From the NCBI GenBank assembly GCA_002171575.2, contig NHEI02000015.1, positions 34,158-48,214 of the forward strand: DNA of 14,057 nucleotides. Reading direction: 5' to 3'. The number at the start of each line of letters is the position of its first letter. Position 1 is the first letter of the stretch. The position numbers and the translations under genes were made by a program. Under the pieces are notes generated by a model that searched no databases, was not told the DNA's origin, and was given only the letters and a program-made list of their open reading frames with translations. The DNA comes from Flavobacteriaceae bacterium TMED81. GTDB lineage: Bacteria; Bacteroidota; Bacteroidia; Flavobacteriales; Flavobacteriaceae. Positions 6,058-13,038 of this stretch are shown one piece after another.

Positions 6058-7073
6058 TGGAGACACAGGACCAAGACGATTCGCTCTATGAGCATTATGC
6101 CTTTATAGCCGACAGTGGTCAGCAACCCCTGCGCGTCGATAAATTTTTAATGAATCGCATTGAAAATGCCACACGCAACAAAATTCAACAGGCAGCAAAA
6201 GCGGGGAGTGTCCATGTCAATGACCTAGCTGTCAAATCCAACTATAAGGTCAAAGGGGGAGATAAGGTGCAAGTTTTATTTGCCCATCCTCCGTATGAAA
6301 ACTTACTCGTGGGAGAAGACATTCCCCTCGACATCGTCTATGAAGATGATGCCTTGGTTGTGGTCAATAAAGCTGCAGGCATGGTTGTTCATCCCGGCCA
6401 TGGAAATTACAGTGGTACGCTGCTCAATGCCCTGTTGCATCATTTTGAGTCTTTACCTTTAAATGCCAACGAAAGACCCGGTTTGGTACATCGGATTGAT
6501 AAAGACACCAGCGGCTTGCTCGTTATTGCCAAAACAGAACAGGCGATGACTCACTTGGCCAAACAGTTTTTTGACAAAACTTCTGCCCGTAGCTATCTCG
6601 CATTGGTCTGGGGCGACGTTCTGGATGACAAAGGCACAATTGAAGGACATATTGGTAGAGATCCCAAAAACCGATTGTTGATGACTGTATTTCCCGACGG
6701 GGAGCAAGGCAAAGAAGCCATCACCCACTATGAGGTGGTCGAACGCTTTGGATACACCACTTTGTTGCGGTGCAAACTCGAAACGGGACGTACCCATCAG
6801 ATTCGAGCGCATCTGAAGTCGATAGGTCACACGCTTTTTAGTGATGCGCGTTATGGGGGTGATCACATCTTAAAAGGCACCACGTTTACAAAATACAAAC
6901 AGTTTGTGGACAATTGCTTTAAGCTACTCCCACGCCAAGCACTTCACGCCCAAACGCTGGGCTTTGTTCATCCTATTTCTGGCAAATCGATGTCATTTGA
7001 AGCACCCCTGCCCAATGATATGCTGACTGCCCTAGATAAATGGCGACACTACGCTAAGCACAGATTGGATTAA
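6054..7073 (+). CDS. rluD: 23S rRNA pseudouridine synthase, RluD/RluA family
   Basis: Converts selected uridines of 23S rRNA (positions 1911/1915/1917 for E. coli RluD) to pseudouridine. The 339-residue product has an S4 RNA-binding domain at about 25-75 (LRVDKFLMNRI...GSVHVND), then the catalytic domain with HRIDKDTSGLLV (146-157), where Asp149 is the expected nucleophile. Later motifs are LVWGDV, YEVVERFGYTTLLRCKLETGRTHQIR and LHAQTLGF, all normal. The S4 domain and these blocks favour RluD over RluA or RluC, but exact target sites are inferred. The first ATG (6054) overlaps the PASTA stop as ATGA; a second ATG follows directly at 6057 and cannot be excluded. Translational coupling with the PASTA gene is likely. 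An AT-rich hairpin begins at its stop codon. Confidence 0.93.
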   Translation: MMETQDQDDSLYEHYAFIADSGQQPLRVDKFLMNRIENATRNKIQQAAKAGSVHVNDLAVKSNYKVKGGDKVQVLFAHPPYENLLVGEDIPLDIVYEDDALVVVNKAAGMVVHPGHGNYSGTLLNALLHHFESLPLNANERPGLVHRIDKDTSGLLVIAKTEQAMTHLAKQFFDKTSARSYLALVWGDVLDDKGTIEGHIGRDPKNRLLMTVFPDGEQGKEAITHYEVVERFGYTTLLRCKLETGRTHQIRAHLKSIGHTLFSDARYGGDHILKGTTFTKYKQFVDNCFKLLPRQALHAQTLGFVHPISGKSMSFEAPLPNDMLTALDKWRHYAKHRLD

Positions 7074-7097
7074 GTATTCAATTTATAATTAATACTT
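7072..7097 (+). terminator. AT-rich hairpin at the end of rluD (weak terminator candidate)
   Basis: AAGTATT (7072-7078) pairs with AATACTT (7091-7097). Inside, AATT (7080-7083) pairs with AATT (7087-7090) around a TAT loop, with one bulged C. It starts inside the rluD stop codon. The stem is almost all A-T and only a very short T stretch follows, so termination is uncertain. Confidence 0.3.
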
Positions 7098-7111
7098 TGA
7101 ATCTCTGGAAC

Positions 7112-7142
7112 TTGCCTATCCCAAAAACCCTTGTTATTTTTG
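7112..7142 (+). promoter_or_regulatory. Putative promoter of yaaA (TTG -33 and TATTTTTG -7)
   Basis: TTG at 7112-7114 and TATTTTTG at 7135-7142 are separated by 20 bases, the usual Bacteroidota spacing. This is the best two-part promoter in the window. The box ends 16 bases before the yaaA ATG, leaving a short leader of roughly a dozen bases. Confidence 0.7.
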
Positions 7143-7158
7143 ACCAAAAGCTGTTGAT

Positions 7159-7920
7159 ATGAAACTATTAGTATCCCCCGCCAAGTCTTTGAATTACGAA
7201 AGCCCATTGCCGCATGCCACTTGCAGCCAACCCGTTTTTGCTCAGGAAGCGGCTACCCTCAATACGGCTTTGCGAAAAAAATCACCTGCCGAGCTAAAGG
7301 CACTCATGGGAATTTCTGACAAACTCGCCGAGCTCAATTGGACGCGCAACCAAAGCTTTTCGGTTCCTTTTACGGCTGATAATGCCCGCCCAGCGGTCTA
7401 TGTTTTTGATGGAGATGTTTATACAGGTCTAGACGCCTACACGATCGAGGAAGGCAAATGGGACACGCTCAACAATAGCTTGCGTATCCTTTCAGGTCTT
7501 TATGGCGTACTCAAGCCCTTTGATCTCATGCAGCCCTACCGTTTGGAAATGGGTACCTCTTTTGCAGTGAATGGCAGCAAGAATTTGTACGGTTTTTGGC
7601 AAGATAAAATCACTGCCCAACTCAATCGCGAACTCCAATCTGATGAGTGTGTTGTGAACCTTGCAAGTAAGGAATATGCCTCTGCTGTTTCACTCGGCGA
7701 TTTAGATGCTAAGGTGATTGAACCTGTATTTAAAGATTATAAAAACGGTACGCTCAAAATCATTTCTTTTTATGCCAAAAAAGCCAGAGGATTGATGGCG
7801 CGCTACCTTATCGATACGAATGCCCAAACGGCCAATGATGTATTGGGATTTGACCTCGACGGCTACCGCTACAGTGAAGAGCACACCACCGACCCTGCTG
7901 CACCTGTTTTTGTGCGTTAA
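7159..7920 (+). CDS. yaaA: Peroxide stress protein YaaA (UPF0246/DUF328 family)
   Basis: In E. coli this family limits free iron and protects DNA and proteins under hydrogen peroxide stress; some members bind DNA. The 253-residue cytosolic product shows the family blocks: MKLLVSPAKSLNYESPLP at the start, LMGISDKLAELNW, VYVFDGDVYTGLDAYT, the hallmark LSGLYGVLKPFDLMQPYRLEMGTSF, NLASKEYASAV, and ISFYAKKARGLMARYLI near the end. Length is as expected for the family. The ATG at 7159 is fixed by the conserved MKLLVSPAK start and by a good promoter upstream. It stands alone, 85 bases after rluD and 135 before bshC. Being next to bshC, a thiol-synthesis gene, is consistent with a redox-stress setting, but the two have separate promoter signals, so the link is only suggestive. 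Confidence 0.95.
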   Translation: MKLLVSPAKSLNYESPLPHATCSQPVFAQEAATLNTALRKKSPAELKALMGISDKLAELNWTRNQSFSVPFTADNARPAVYVFDGDVYTGLDAYTIEEGKWDTLNNSLRILSGLYGVLKPFDLMQPYRLEMGTSFAVNGSKNLYGFWQDKITAQLNRELQSDECVVNLASKEYASAVSLGDLDAKVIEPVFKDYKNGTLKIISFYAKKARGLMARYLIDTNAQTANDVLGFDLDGYRYSEEHTTDPAAPVFVR

Positions 7921-8055
7921 TTCCTTTCGGAAAATTCACCAACCACAGGACAACCCGATGATTGGTTGGGTTTGAATCATCCTTTTCCAAAGCAGCATCT
8001 CTATTGTCTTTTCCCGCTTGCGAGTCCCTAGTCATCTGTGTTGTATCTTTACGGC
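7921..8055 (+). other. Gap between yaaA and bshC with overlapping inverted repeats
   Basis: No gene is seen. GATGATT (7957-7963) pairs with AATCATC (7975-7981), and the flanking GGAAAA (7929-7934) can pair with TTTTCC (7983-7988). A competing stem joins CCAACCA (7939-7945) with TGGTTGG (7963-7969), and the two inner stems cannot form together. The structure could be a weak yaaA terminator, since CCTTTTCC follows the second stem, but there is no proper run of T. The right end carries the bshC promoter box. Confidence 0.3.
8018..8051 (+). promoter_or_regulatory. Putative promoter of bshC (variant -7 box)
   Basis: TATCTTTA (8044-8051) differs from TAnnTTTG only in its last base and ends four bases before the ATG at 8056. 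A TTG at 8018-8020 is 23 bases upstream, slightly farther than usual. The four-base spacing equals that of birA, pyrE, coaD and ddl. Confidence 0.45.
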
Positions 8056-9651
8056 ATGCAAATCCATCGGATTCCACATACAACAACGCAACGCTTGCCT
8101 GATTTGGCAAGTCGTGTGGTTTCTGCCGACCCTGCCTTAGCGGGCTTTTATCGTCCCTTTGCCAATCGCCCCGATGCAGCGCATGTCCAACAGCAGCAAA
8201 AACGATTTACTGCTCAACAGCGTCAAACCCTGAAAGAGGTACTCACTGCCCAATACCATCACATCAAGGATGCGCCCACTACTCAGATTGACAGCTTGTT
8301 GTCGCCTAAGAGTTTTACCATAACTACAGGGCATCAGCTGAATCTGTTTACGGGACCGCTCTATTTTTTATATAAAATTATAGACGTCATAAAGATTGCA
8401 AACCAATGGAACGCACTTCAGGACGGGAACACCTATGTGCCGGTCTATTGGATGGCCTCAGAGGATCACGATTTTGAAGAAATCAACCACTTTTCAGTCA
8501 ATGGGCAGAGCATTCATTGGTCAAGGGAGCAACAGGGACCAGTGGGGCGCTTGTCAACCGAGGGCTTGGGTCAGGTTTTGGAGGTTTGGAAACAGCATTT
8601 GGGCGATCGTCCGCATGCGGAAGAACTTCAAGATCTCTTTGCGCAAAGCTATGTTGCGCATTCCAATTTGGCAGATGCGACTCGCTTTTTGGTTCATCAG
8701 CTTTTTGGTCGCTATGGTTTGGTCATTGTTGATGGTGACAACCCAAAACTCAAGCAAGAATTTGTTCCGTATCTCCAACGAGAATGCGAGGAGCAACTGA
8801 TCCAAAAGGGGAGTGAAATGACAGTGAAAAAACTAAATGATGTTTTGCAAACCAAGATGAAAGCACAGGTCAATCCCAGAGACATCAACCTATTTTATAT
8901 GGGAGAGTCAGGACGGCAACGCATCGAAAAAACCACAACTGGTTATGGGGTTGTCAATACAGCGATTTCATTTTCCAAACAGGAATTGATCAAGGAAATC
9001 AAATCCCACCCCGAACGATTTTCCCCCAACGCACTGTTTCGTCCGATCTATCAAGAACTGATTTTGCCCAATTTGGTGACTGTTGGCGGTGGTTCGGAGT
9101 TGGCCTATTGGTTACAGCTCAGCGCAGTGTTTGCGAGCTTTGATTTGCCCATGCCTATGCTAAAGCTGCGATCTTCGGTTTTGTTGATCAGCGACAAGCA
9201 GCAACAAAAGATCGACAAACTGGATATTTCAATTGCCGATTTGTTTTTACCAACCAACGAGTTGATCAACCATCGGGTTCGTCAAATCAGCAACATCGAT
9301 ATTGATTTGGGGGAATTCAAAGCGCATTTAGATGAGCAGTTTAACTCTCTTTATGTACTGGCAAAACAAACCGATGCTTCATTTTTGGGAGCAGTAGAAG
9401 CACAGGAAAAAAAGCAAAAAAAGGGAATTGACCGACTCGAAAAAAGACTGCTCAAAGCCCAACGTATCAAATTGGTGGATCATGTCAATCGCATGACTGA
9501 GCTCCAACAACAGCTATTCCCGATGGGGGACTTGCAAGAGCGCAGGGTCAATTTTGCAGAGTTTGTTTTGCAGTATGGCGATGATTTTATTCCCTTTTTG
9601 ATCAAGCATATCGACCCAAATGAAAAAGACTTTGTGTGCTTTTCGCTGTAA
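8056..9651 (+). CDS. bshC: Bacillithiol biosynthesis cysteine-adding enzyme BshC
   Basis: Adds cysteine to glucosaminyl-malate, the last step of bacillithiol synthesis, providing the main low-molecular-weight thiol of many Firmicutes and Bacteroidota. The 531-residue product has the typical length. It shows the nucleotide-binding-like block TTGHQLNLFTGPLYFLYK (90-107), then YVPVYWMASEDHDFEEINHF (127-146), both hallmarks of the family. LRSSVLL follows later, and a charged coiled coil (about 440-490) precedes the compact C-terminal end. The ATG at 8056 (MQIHRIPHTT) is preferred to a GTG six codons upstream (8038), because the latter lies within the promoter box. The bshA and bshB genes needed for earlier steps are not in the window. 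The ligase reaction of BshC is inferred mostly from genetics and structure of family members. Confidence 0.94.
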   Translation: MQIHRIPHTTTQRLPDLASRVVSADPALAGFYRPFANRPDAAHVQQQQKRFTAQQRQTLKEVLTAQYHHIKDAPTTQIDSLLSPKSFTITTGHQLNLFTGPLYFLYKIIDVIKIANQWNALQDGNTYVPVYWMASEDHDFEEINHFSVNGQSIHWSREQQGPVGRLSTEGLGQVLEVWKQHLGDRPHAEELQDLFAQSYVAHSNLADATRFLVHQLFGRYGLVIVDGDNPKLKQEFVPYLQRECEEQLIQKGSEMTVKKLNDVLQTKMKAQVNPRDINLFYMGESGRQRIEKTTTGYGVVNTAISFSKQELIKEIKSHPERFSPNALFRPIYQELILPNLVTVGGGSELAYWLQLSAVFASFDLPMPMLKLRSSVLLISDKQQQKIDKLDISIADLFLPTNELINHRVRQISNIDIDLGEFKAHLDEQFNSLYVLAKQTDASFLGAVEAQEKKQKKGIDRLEKRLLKAQRIKLVDHVNRMTELQQQLFPMGDLQERRVNFAEFVLQYGDDFIPFLIKHIDPNEKDFVCFSL

Positions 9652-9692
9652 AAAAAAGCAAGGGATATAGAAAAAGTACGAGGTAGAAATCG

Positions 9693-9700
9693 TATTTTTG
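9693..9700 (+). promoter_or_regulatory. Putative -7 promoter box of guaA
   Basis: TATTTTTG is followed by ACT and the ATG at 9704. No TTG lies at the normal -33 distance. A three-base gap is the shortest in the window and again predicts a leaderless message. Confidence 0.6.
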
Positions 9701-9703
9701 ACT

Positions 9704-11230
9704 ATGCAAAACAAGGTTTTAATCCTAGACTTTGGTTCACAATACACCCAGCTGATTGCTCGACGCGTACGCGAATTGAATATCTATTGTGAAATTCACC
9801 CATTTAACAACCCACCAAAACAGATCGATACATTTAAAGCGGTGATCCTTTCGGGCTCGCCCTTTTCGGTTCGTGGTGATGATGCACCCCATCCCGATTT
9901 AGCAGAAATCCGAGAAAAAAAACCTTTGCTTGGGGTATGCTATGGTGCCCAATACCTGGCACATTTTGGAGGCGGTAAGGTTGCGCCTTCCAGTACGCGG
10001 GAATACGGACGTGCCAAACTGACAACGATCAACGATGACCCCCTCTTTGCTGGGATTTCTCAAGGCACACAAGTATGGATGAGCCATAGTGATACGATTC
10101 AAACCTTACCTACAGGAGGAGTTTGTTTGGCCAGCACTGATGATGTACACAATGCCGCTTATCGGATTGAAGGCGAAATGACCTATGCCATTCAGTTTCA
10201 CCCCGAAGTCTATCATACCACTGACGGTAAGCAGTTGTTGGAAAACTTTCTGGTCTCCATTGCTACAGTTGTTCAAGATTGGACACCCAGTTCATTTGCC
10301 GAGATGACCATCGCAGCATTGCAAAATCAAATCGGAGAGGATCGTGTTGTTTTGGGTCTTTCGGGCGGGGTCGATTCTACGGTAGCAGCCATGCTTTTAC
10401 ACAAAGCAATTGGCCCGCAGCTCCATTGTATCTTTGTCAATAATGGGCTGTTACGAAAAAATGAATTTACTGATGTTCTAAAGCAGTATGAGGGCTTGGG
10501 TCTCAATGTAAAAGGCGTCGATGCCAGCGATCGCTTTCTAGGACACTTGGCTGGAGTATCCGACCCAGAAGAAAAGCGCAAACGCATCGGGAAAGTGTTT
10601 ATCGATGTTTTTGATGATGAAGCCACTGCCCTGACCAACATCACATGGTTGGCACAAGGAACGATTTATCCAGATGTGATTGAGTCTGTTTCTGTCAATG
10701 GACCATCGGCAACGATCAAATCCCACCACAATGTCGGGGGATTACCAAGCTATATGAAACTCAAAGTGGTCGAACCCCTTCGGATGTTGTTTAAAGACGA
10801 AGTGAGACGAGTTGGTAAAACCTTGGGTTTGTCCGCCAGCTTGCTCGGTCGCCATCCCTTTCCAGGGCCGGGCTTGGCAATTCGGATTTTGGGGGATATC
10901 ACAGCCGAAAAAGTACAGATGCTCCAAGAAGTCGATTCGATATTCATCGATGGACTAAAAGAAGAAGGGCTGTACGATAAAGTGTGGCAGGCCGGTGCGA
11001 TATTGCTACCTGTGCAAAGCGTAGGGGTCATGGGAGACGAAAGAACCTATGAAAAATGCGTTGCGCTACGGGCTGTGGAGTCCACCGATGGAATGACAGC
11101 AGATTGGGTGAATTTGCCCTATCCGTTTTTGCAAAATATCTCCAACAAAATTATCAATCGAGTTAAAGGAATTAATCGAGTAGTTTATGATATCAGTTCT
11201 AAACCGCCTGCCACGATTGAGTGGGAGTAG
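9704..11230 (+). CDS. guaA: GMP synthase (glutamine-hydrolysing)
   Basis: Makes GMP from XMP, ATP and glutamine. The N-terminal class I glutamine amidotransferase (about 5-190) has GVCYGAQ with nucleophile Cys79 and FHPE with His166 and Glu168. The ATP-pyrophosphatase domain follows with the P-loop SGGVDST (220-226), and the C-terminal dimer domain includes GRHPFPGPGLAIRILG and ends PPATIEWE, as is universal in GuaA. Length is 508, slightly short of the 525 of E. coli and normal for Bacteroidota. The ATG at 9704 (MQNKVLILDFGSQ) matches the family start; a TTG at 9698 is in frame but inside the promoter box. Its last 44 bases overlap the start of the LysM gene in another frame. No defects seen. 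Confidence 0.97.
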   Translation: MQNKVLILDFGSQYTQLIARRVRELNIYCEIHPFNNPPKQIDTFKAVILSGSPFSVRGDDAPHPDLAEIREKKPLLGVCYGAQYLAHFGGGKVAPSSTREYGRAKLTTINDDPLFAGISQGTQVWMSHSDTIQTLPTGGVCLASTDDVHNAAYRIEGEMTYAIQFHPEVYHTTDGKQLLENFLVSIATVVQDWTPSSFAEMTIAALQNQIGEDRVVLGLSGGVDSTVAAMLLHKAIGPQLHCIFVNNGLLRKNEFTDVLKQYEGLGLNVKGVDASDRFLGHLAGVSDPEEKRKRIGKVFIDVFDDEATALTNITWLAQGTIYPDVIESVSVNGPSATIKSHHNVGGLPSYMKLKVVEPLRMLFKDEVRRVGKTLGLSASLLGRHPFPGPGLAIRILGDITAEKVQMLQEVDSIFIDGLKEEGLYDKVWQAGAILLPVQSVGVMGDERTYEKCVALRAVESTDGMTADWVNLPYPFLQNISNKIINRVKGINRVVYDISSKPPATIEWE

Positions 11231-12974
11231 GCGTGTGCTTTTCTTTTTTGGACTTGTGTTTGGGTTGCTTACCGCAAACTTAGAAGCACAAGACCCCAGT
11301 GAGGACTATCGCACACACTTTTTGATTCATAAAGTCCGCAAAGGGGACACCAGCTTTAGCTTGACAAAACGATATGAAATCAGTGCGCAACAGTTGTTGT
11401 ATTACAATCCCGAGCTCAAAGATGGTTTAAAGCGGAAAATGAAACTCAAAATTCCGCGGTATAAAGAGATTCCACCCCCACCAGAACCAGAACCAGAACC
11501 CCAAGCCAATACCCATACAGTCAAAAAAGGGGAAACGCCTTGGCGTGTGTCTTATCAATACGGGATTACCCTCGAAGAACTCAAAGCGGCAAATCCAGAC
11601 ATGGATGCAGTCATATCGATTGATCAAGTGCTAGTGATTCCAGAAGCGTCGGTCGAAACCAACTCATTTGACCCCAATTACAACTATTATATGGTAAAAC
11701 CCAAAGAGGGCTATTATCGCTTGGAAGTGAAGTTTGGCGTGAGTGAGGTAGAGCTAATTGCGCTCAATCCCGAGTTGTCTGAAAAGGGTTTGTTGGCAGG
11801 AATGATCCTGCGCCTACCCAAACGCAATTCTCCGACCTATACTACAGAAGACAACTTGATCGTTGAAAAGGTCAATCTGCGCGATAGTTTGTTTCGACAG
11901 ACGGAGTTAAAAGTGGCTTTGTTGGCGCCATTTCGCCTACCCACTGTTCCGATTGACTCGGTGGCACAAATGAATCAGATTTTACAAACACGAAATTTGC
12001 AAACCATATCCCTCGACTTCTATGCAGGCGCACGCTTGGCTATGGAAGATCTTGTCGAACTTGGTTTGTCAATCGATTTCACGGTCTTGGATACGGAAAA
12101 CAGTAACTTTCGGATCAACCAACTCTTGGACGCCAATGACTTTTCGTCCTATGATTTTGTCGTTGGACCTTTTGTACCACGACACTTTAATACCGTCTCT
12201 GAAAAATTGGAAAACCGTAAGTTTCCCTTGGTTTCTCCGCTCACGACCAAGCCGTTGGCCATGCGCAAAAACGTGGTACATAGCTCAACGGATCGCAAAT
12301 TGCTCAGAGAACGCATGCATCGCTATATCGACTCTCTGGATCAATCGGCAGAAAATCCCTGTGTGGTGATCGTGGCCGATCCTGAAAATCTGGCGACTCA
12401 AAATCGATTAAAAGAACAGTTCCCTTTGGCAGAAATTGTAAACCCTGACCCAGAATTCAATTTCGTCAAGCCCAAACTCATCGACTCGCTGACCTCGCAT
12501 TTGGAGCAAAACTGGGTGTTTCTGGAAACCAAAAAAACCAACCTGATCATCAGTATGGTGTCAATGCTGAATGCCCAGCAAAACGAGGACCGAAAAACAA
12601 AACTCATGACCTTGGATCGCTCGTCGGCATACGACGATGAAAACATCGACCAATCACATCTGGGAAACCTGTCGTTTACCTACGCAGAAACATTTGACAT
12701 CAATCCAATTGCATTGACCAGCTTGTACGAACGCTATGAGTCCGCCTATGGCACGGTACCGACTCGCGAAGCCATTCGTGGGTATGAGTTGATGACCGAT
12801 TTGTCGCTCCGAACCGCCACACGAAAAGAATTGATCGATGGCTTTGAACTTGGGGAAACCCAATATTTACAGAATAAATTCCTGTTTCAGGAGCAAGCCA
12901 AAGGGTTTCGAAACACAGCGGTGTATTTGCTCCAACACAAGGGATATGAAACCATAGAGCTAACCGATGAATAA
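11187..12974 (+). CDS. Secreted LysM-repeat protein with a C-terminal type-1 periplasmic-binding-protein-like domain
   Basis: The 595-residue product begins with a signal peptide (basic stretch with RR at 15-16, hydrophobic core about 17-30, likely cut after LEA at 34). There is no lipobox cysteine. Three LysM peptidoglycan-binding repeats follow (about 47-90, 109-152, 168-211); a Pro-Glu linker (96-106) separates the first two. From about 240 the sequence (LKVALLAPFR...DFYAGARLAMEDL...FVVGPFVPRH) resembles the substrate-binding fold of branched amino acid transporters and LpoA. It should act in the periplasm at the cell wall; the ligand is unknown. The ATG at 11187 overlaps guaA by 44 bases; TTG 11217 or GTG 11235 would avoid part or all of this overlap, with a shorter signal peptide, so the start is not certain. 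It lies between guaA and pyrG, a familiar flavobacterial order, and is probably co-transcribed with guaA. Confidence 0.87.
   Translation: MISVLNRLPRLSGSRRVLFFFGLVFGLLTANLEAQDPSEDYRTHFLIHKVRKGDTSFSLTKRYEISAQQLLYYNPELKDGLKRKMKLKIPRYKEIPPPPEPEPEPQANTHTVKKGETPWRVSYQYGITLEELKAANPDMDAVISIDQVLVIPEASVETNSFDPNYNYYMVKPKEGYYRLEVKFGVSEVELIALNPELSEKGLLAGMILRLPKRNSPTYTTEDNLIVEKVNLRDSLFRQTELKVALLAPFRLPTVPIDSVAQMNQILQTRNLQTISLDFYAGARLAMEDLVELGLSIDFTVLDTENSNFRINQLLDANDFSSYDFVVGPFVPRHFNTVSEKLENRKFPLVSPLTTKPLAMRKNVVHSSTDRKLLRERMHRYIDSLDQSAENPCVVIVADPENLATQNRLKEQFPLAEIVNPDPEFNFVKPKLIDSLTSHLEQNWVFLETKKTNLIISMVSMLNAQQNEDRKTKLMTLDRSSAYDDENIDQSHLGNLSFTYAETFDINPIALTSLYERYESAYGTVPTREAIRGYELMTDLSLRTATRKELIDGFELGETQYLQNKFLFQEQAKGFRNTAVYLLQHKGYETIELTDE
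11481..11498 (+). repeat. Three tandem CCAGAA units encoding the Pro-Glu linker
   Basis: CCAGAA is repeated three times without change inside the LysM gene, where it encodes Pro-Glu pairs of the linker between LysM repeats 1 and 2. The unit of six bases keeps the frame, so copy-number changes would only alter linker length. Confidence 0.7.
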
Positions 12975-12984
12975 TCCGATGAAT
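12964..12984 (+). repeat. 9-base direct repeat upstream of the pyrG promoter
   Basis: CCGATGAAT occurs at 12964-12972 and again at 12976-12984, 12 bases apart. The first copy covers the last codons of the LysM gene, and the second lies just upstream of the pyrG -7 box. Spacing close to one helical turn could suit a regulator, but the function is unknown and chance is possible. Confidence 0.35.
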
Positions 12985-13001
12985 TTGTCATGGTCGTTTT
13001 G

Positions 13002-13009
13002 TACTTTTG
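13002..13009 (+). promoter_or_regulatory. Putative -7 promoter box of pyrG
   Basis: TACTTTTG matches TAnnTTTG. A TTG at 12985-12987 is only 14 bases upstream. Unlike most genes here, about 29 bases separate the box from the ATG at 13039, leaving a short A-rich leader with a run of nine A (13021-13029). Confidence 0.6.
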
Positions 13010-13038
13010 TTCACGAATTGAAAAAAAAATAGCGTTTA

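Noticed and set aside
6280..6462. 60-codon + frame inside rluD
   Set aside because: Out-of-frame shadow of the conserved rluD catalytic region.
8396..8800. 134-codon + frame inside bshC
   Set aside because: Out of frame with bshC, which has clear family motifs across the same bases; Trp/Arg-rich translation typical of a shadow.
10327..10644. 105-codon open frame on the minus strand within guaA
   Set aside because: Antisense to the ATP-pyrophosphatase domain of guaA, Ser/Arg-rich low-information translation, no promoter box.
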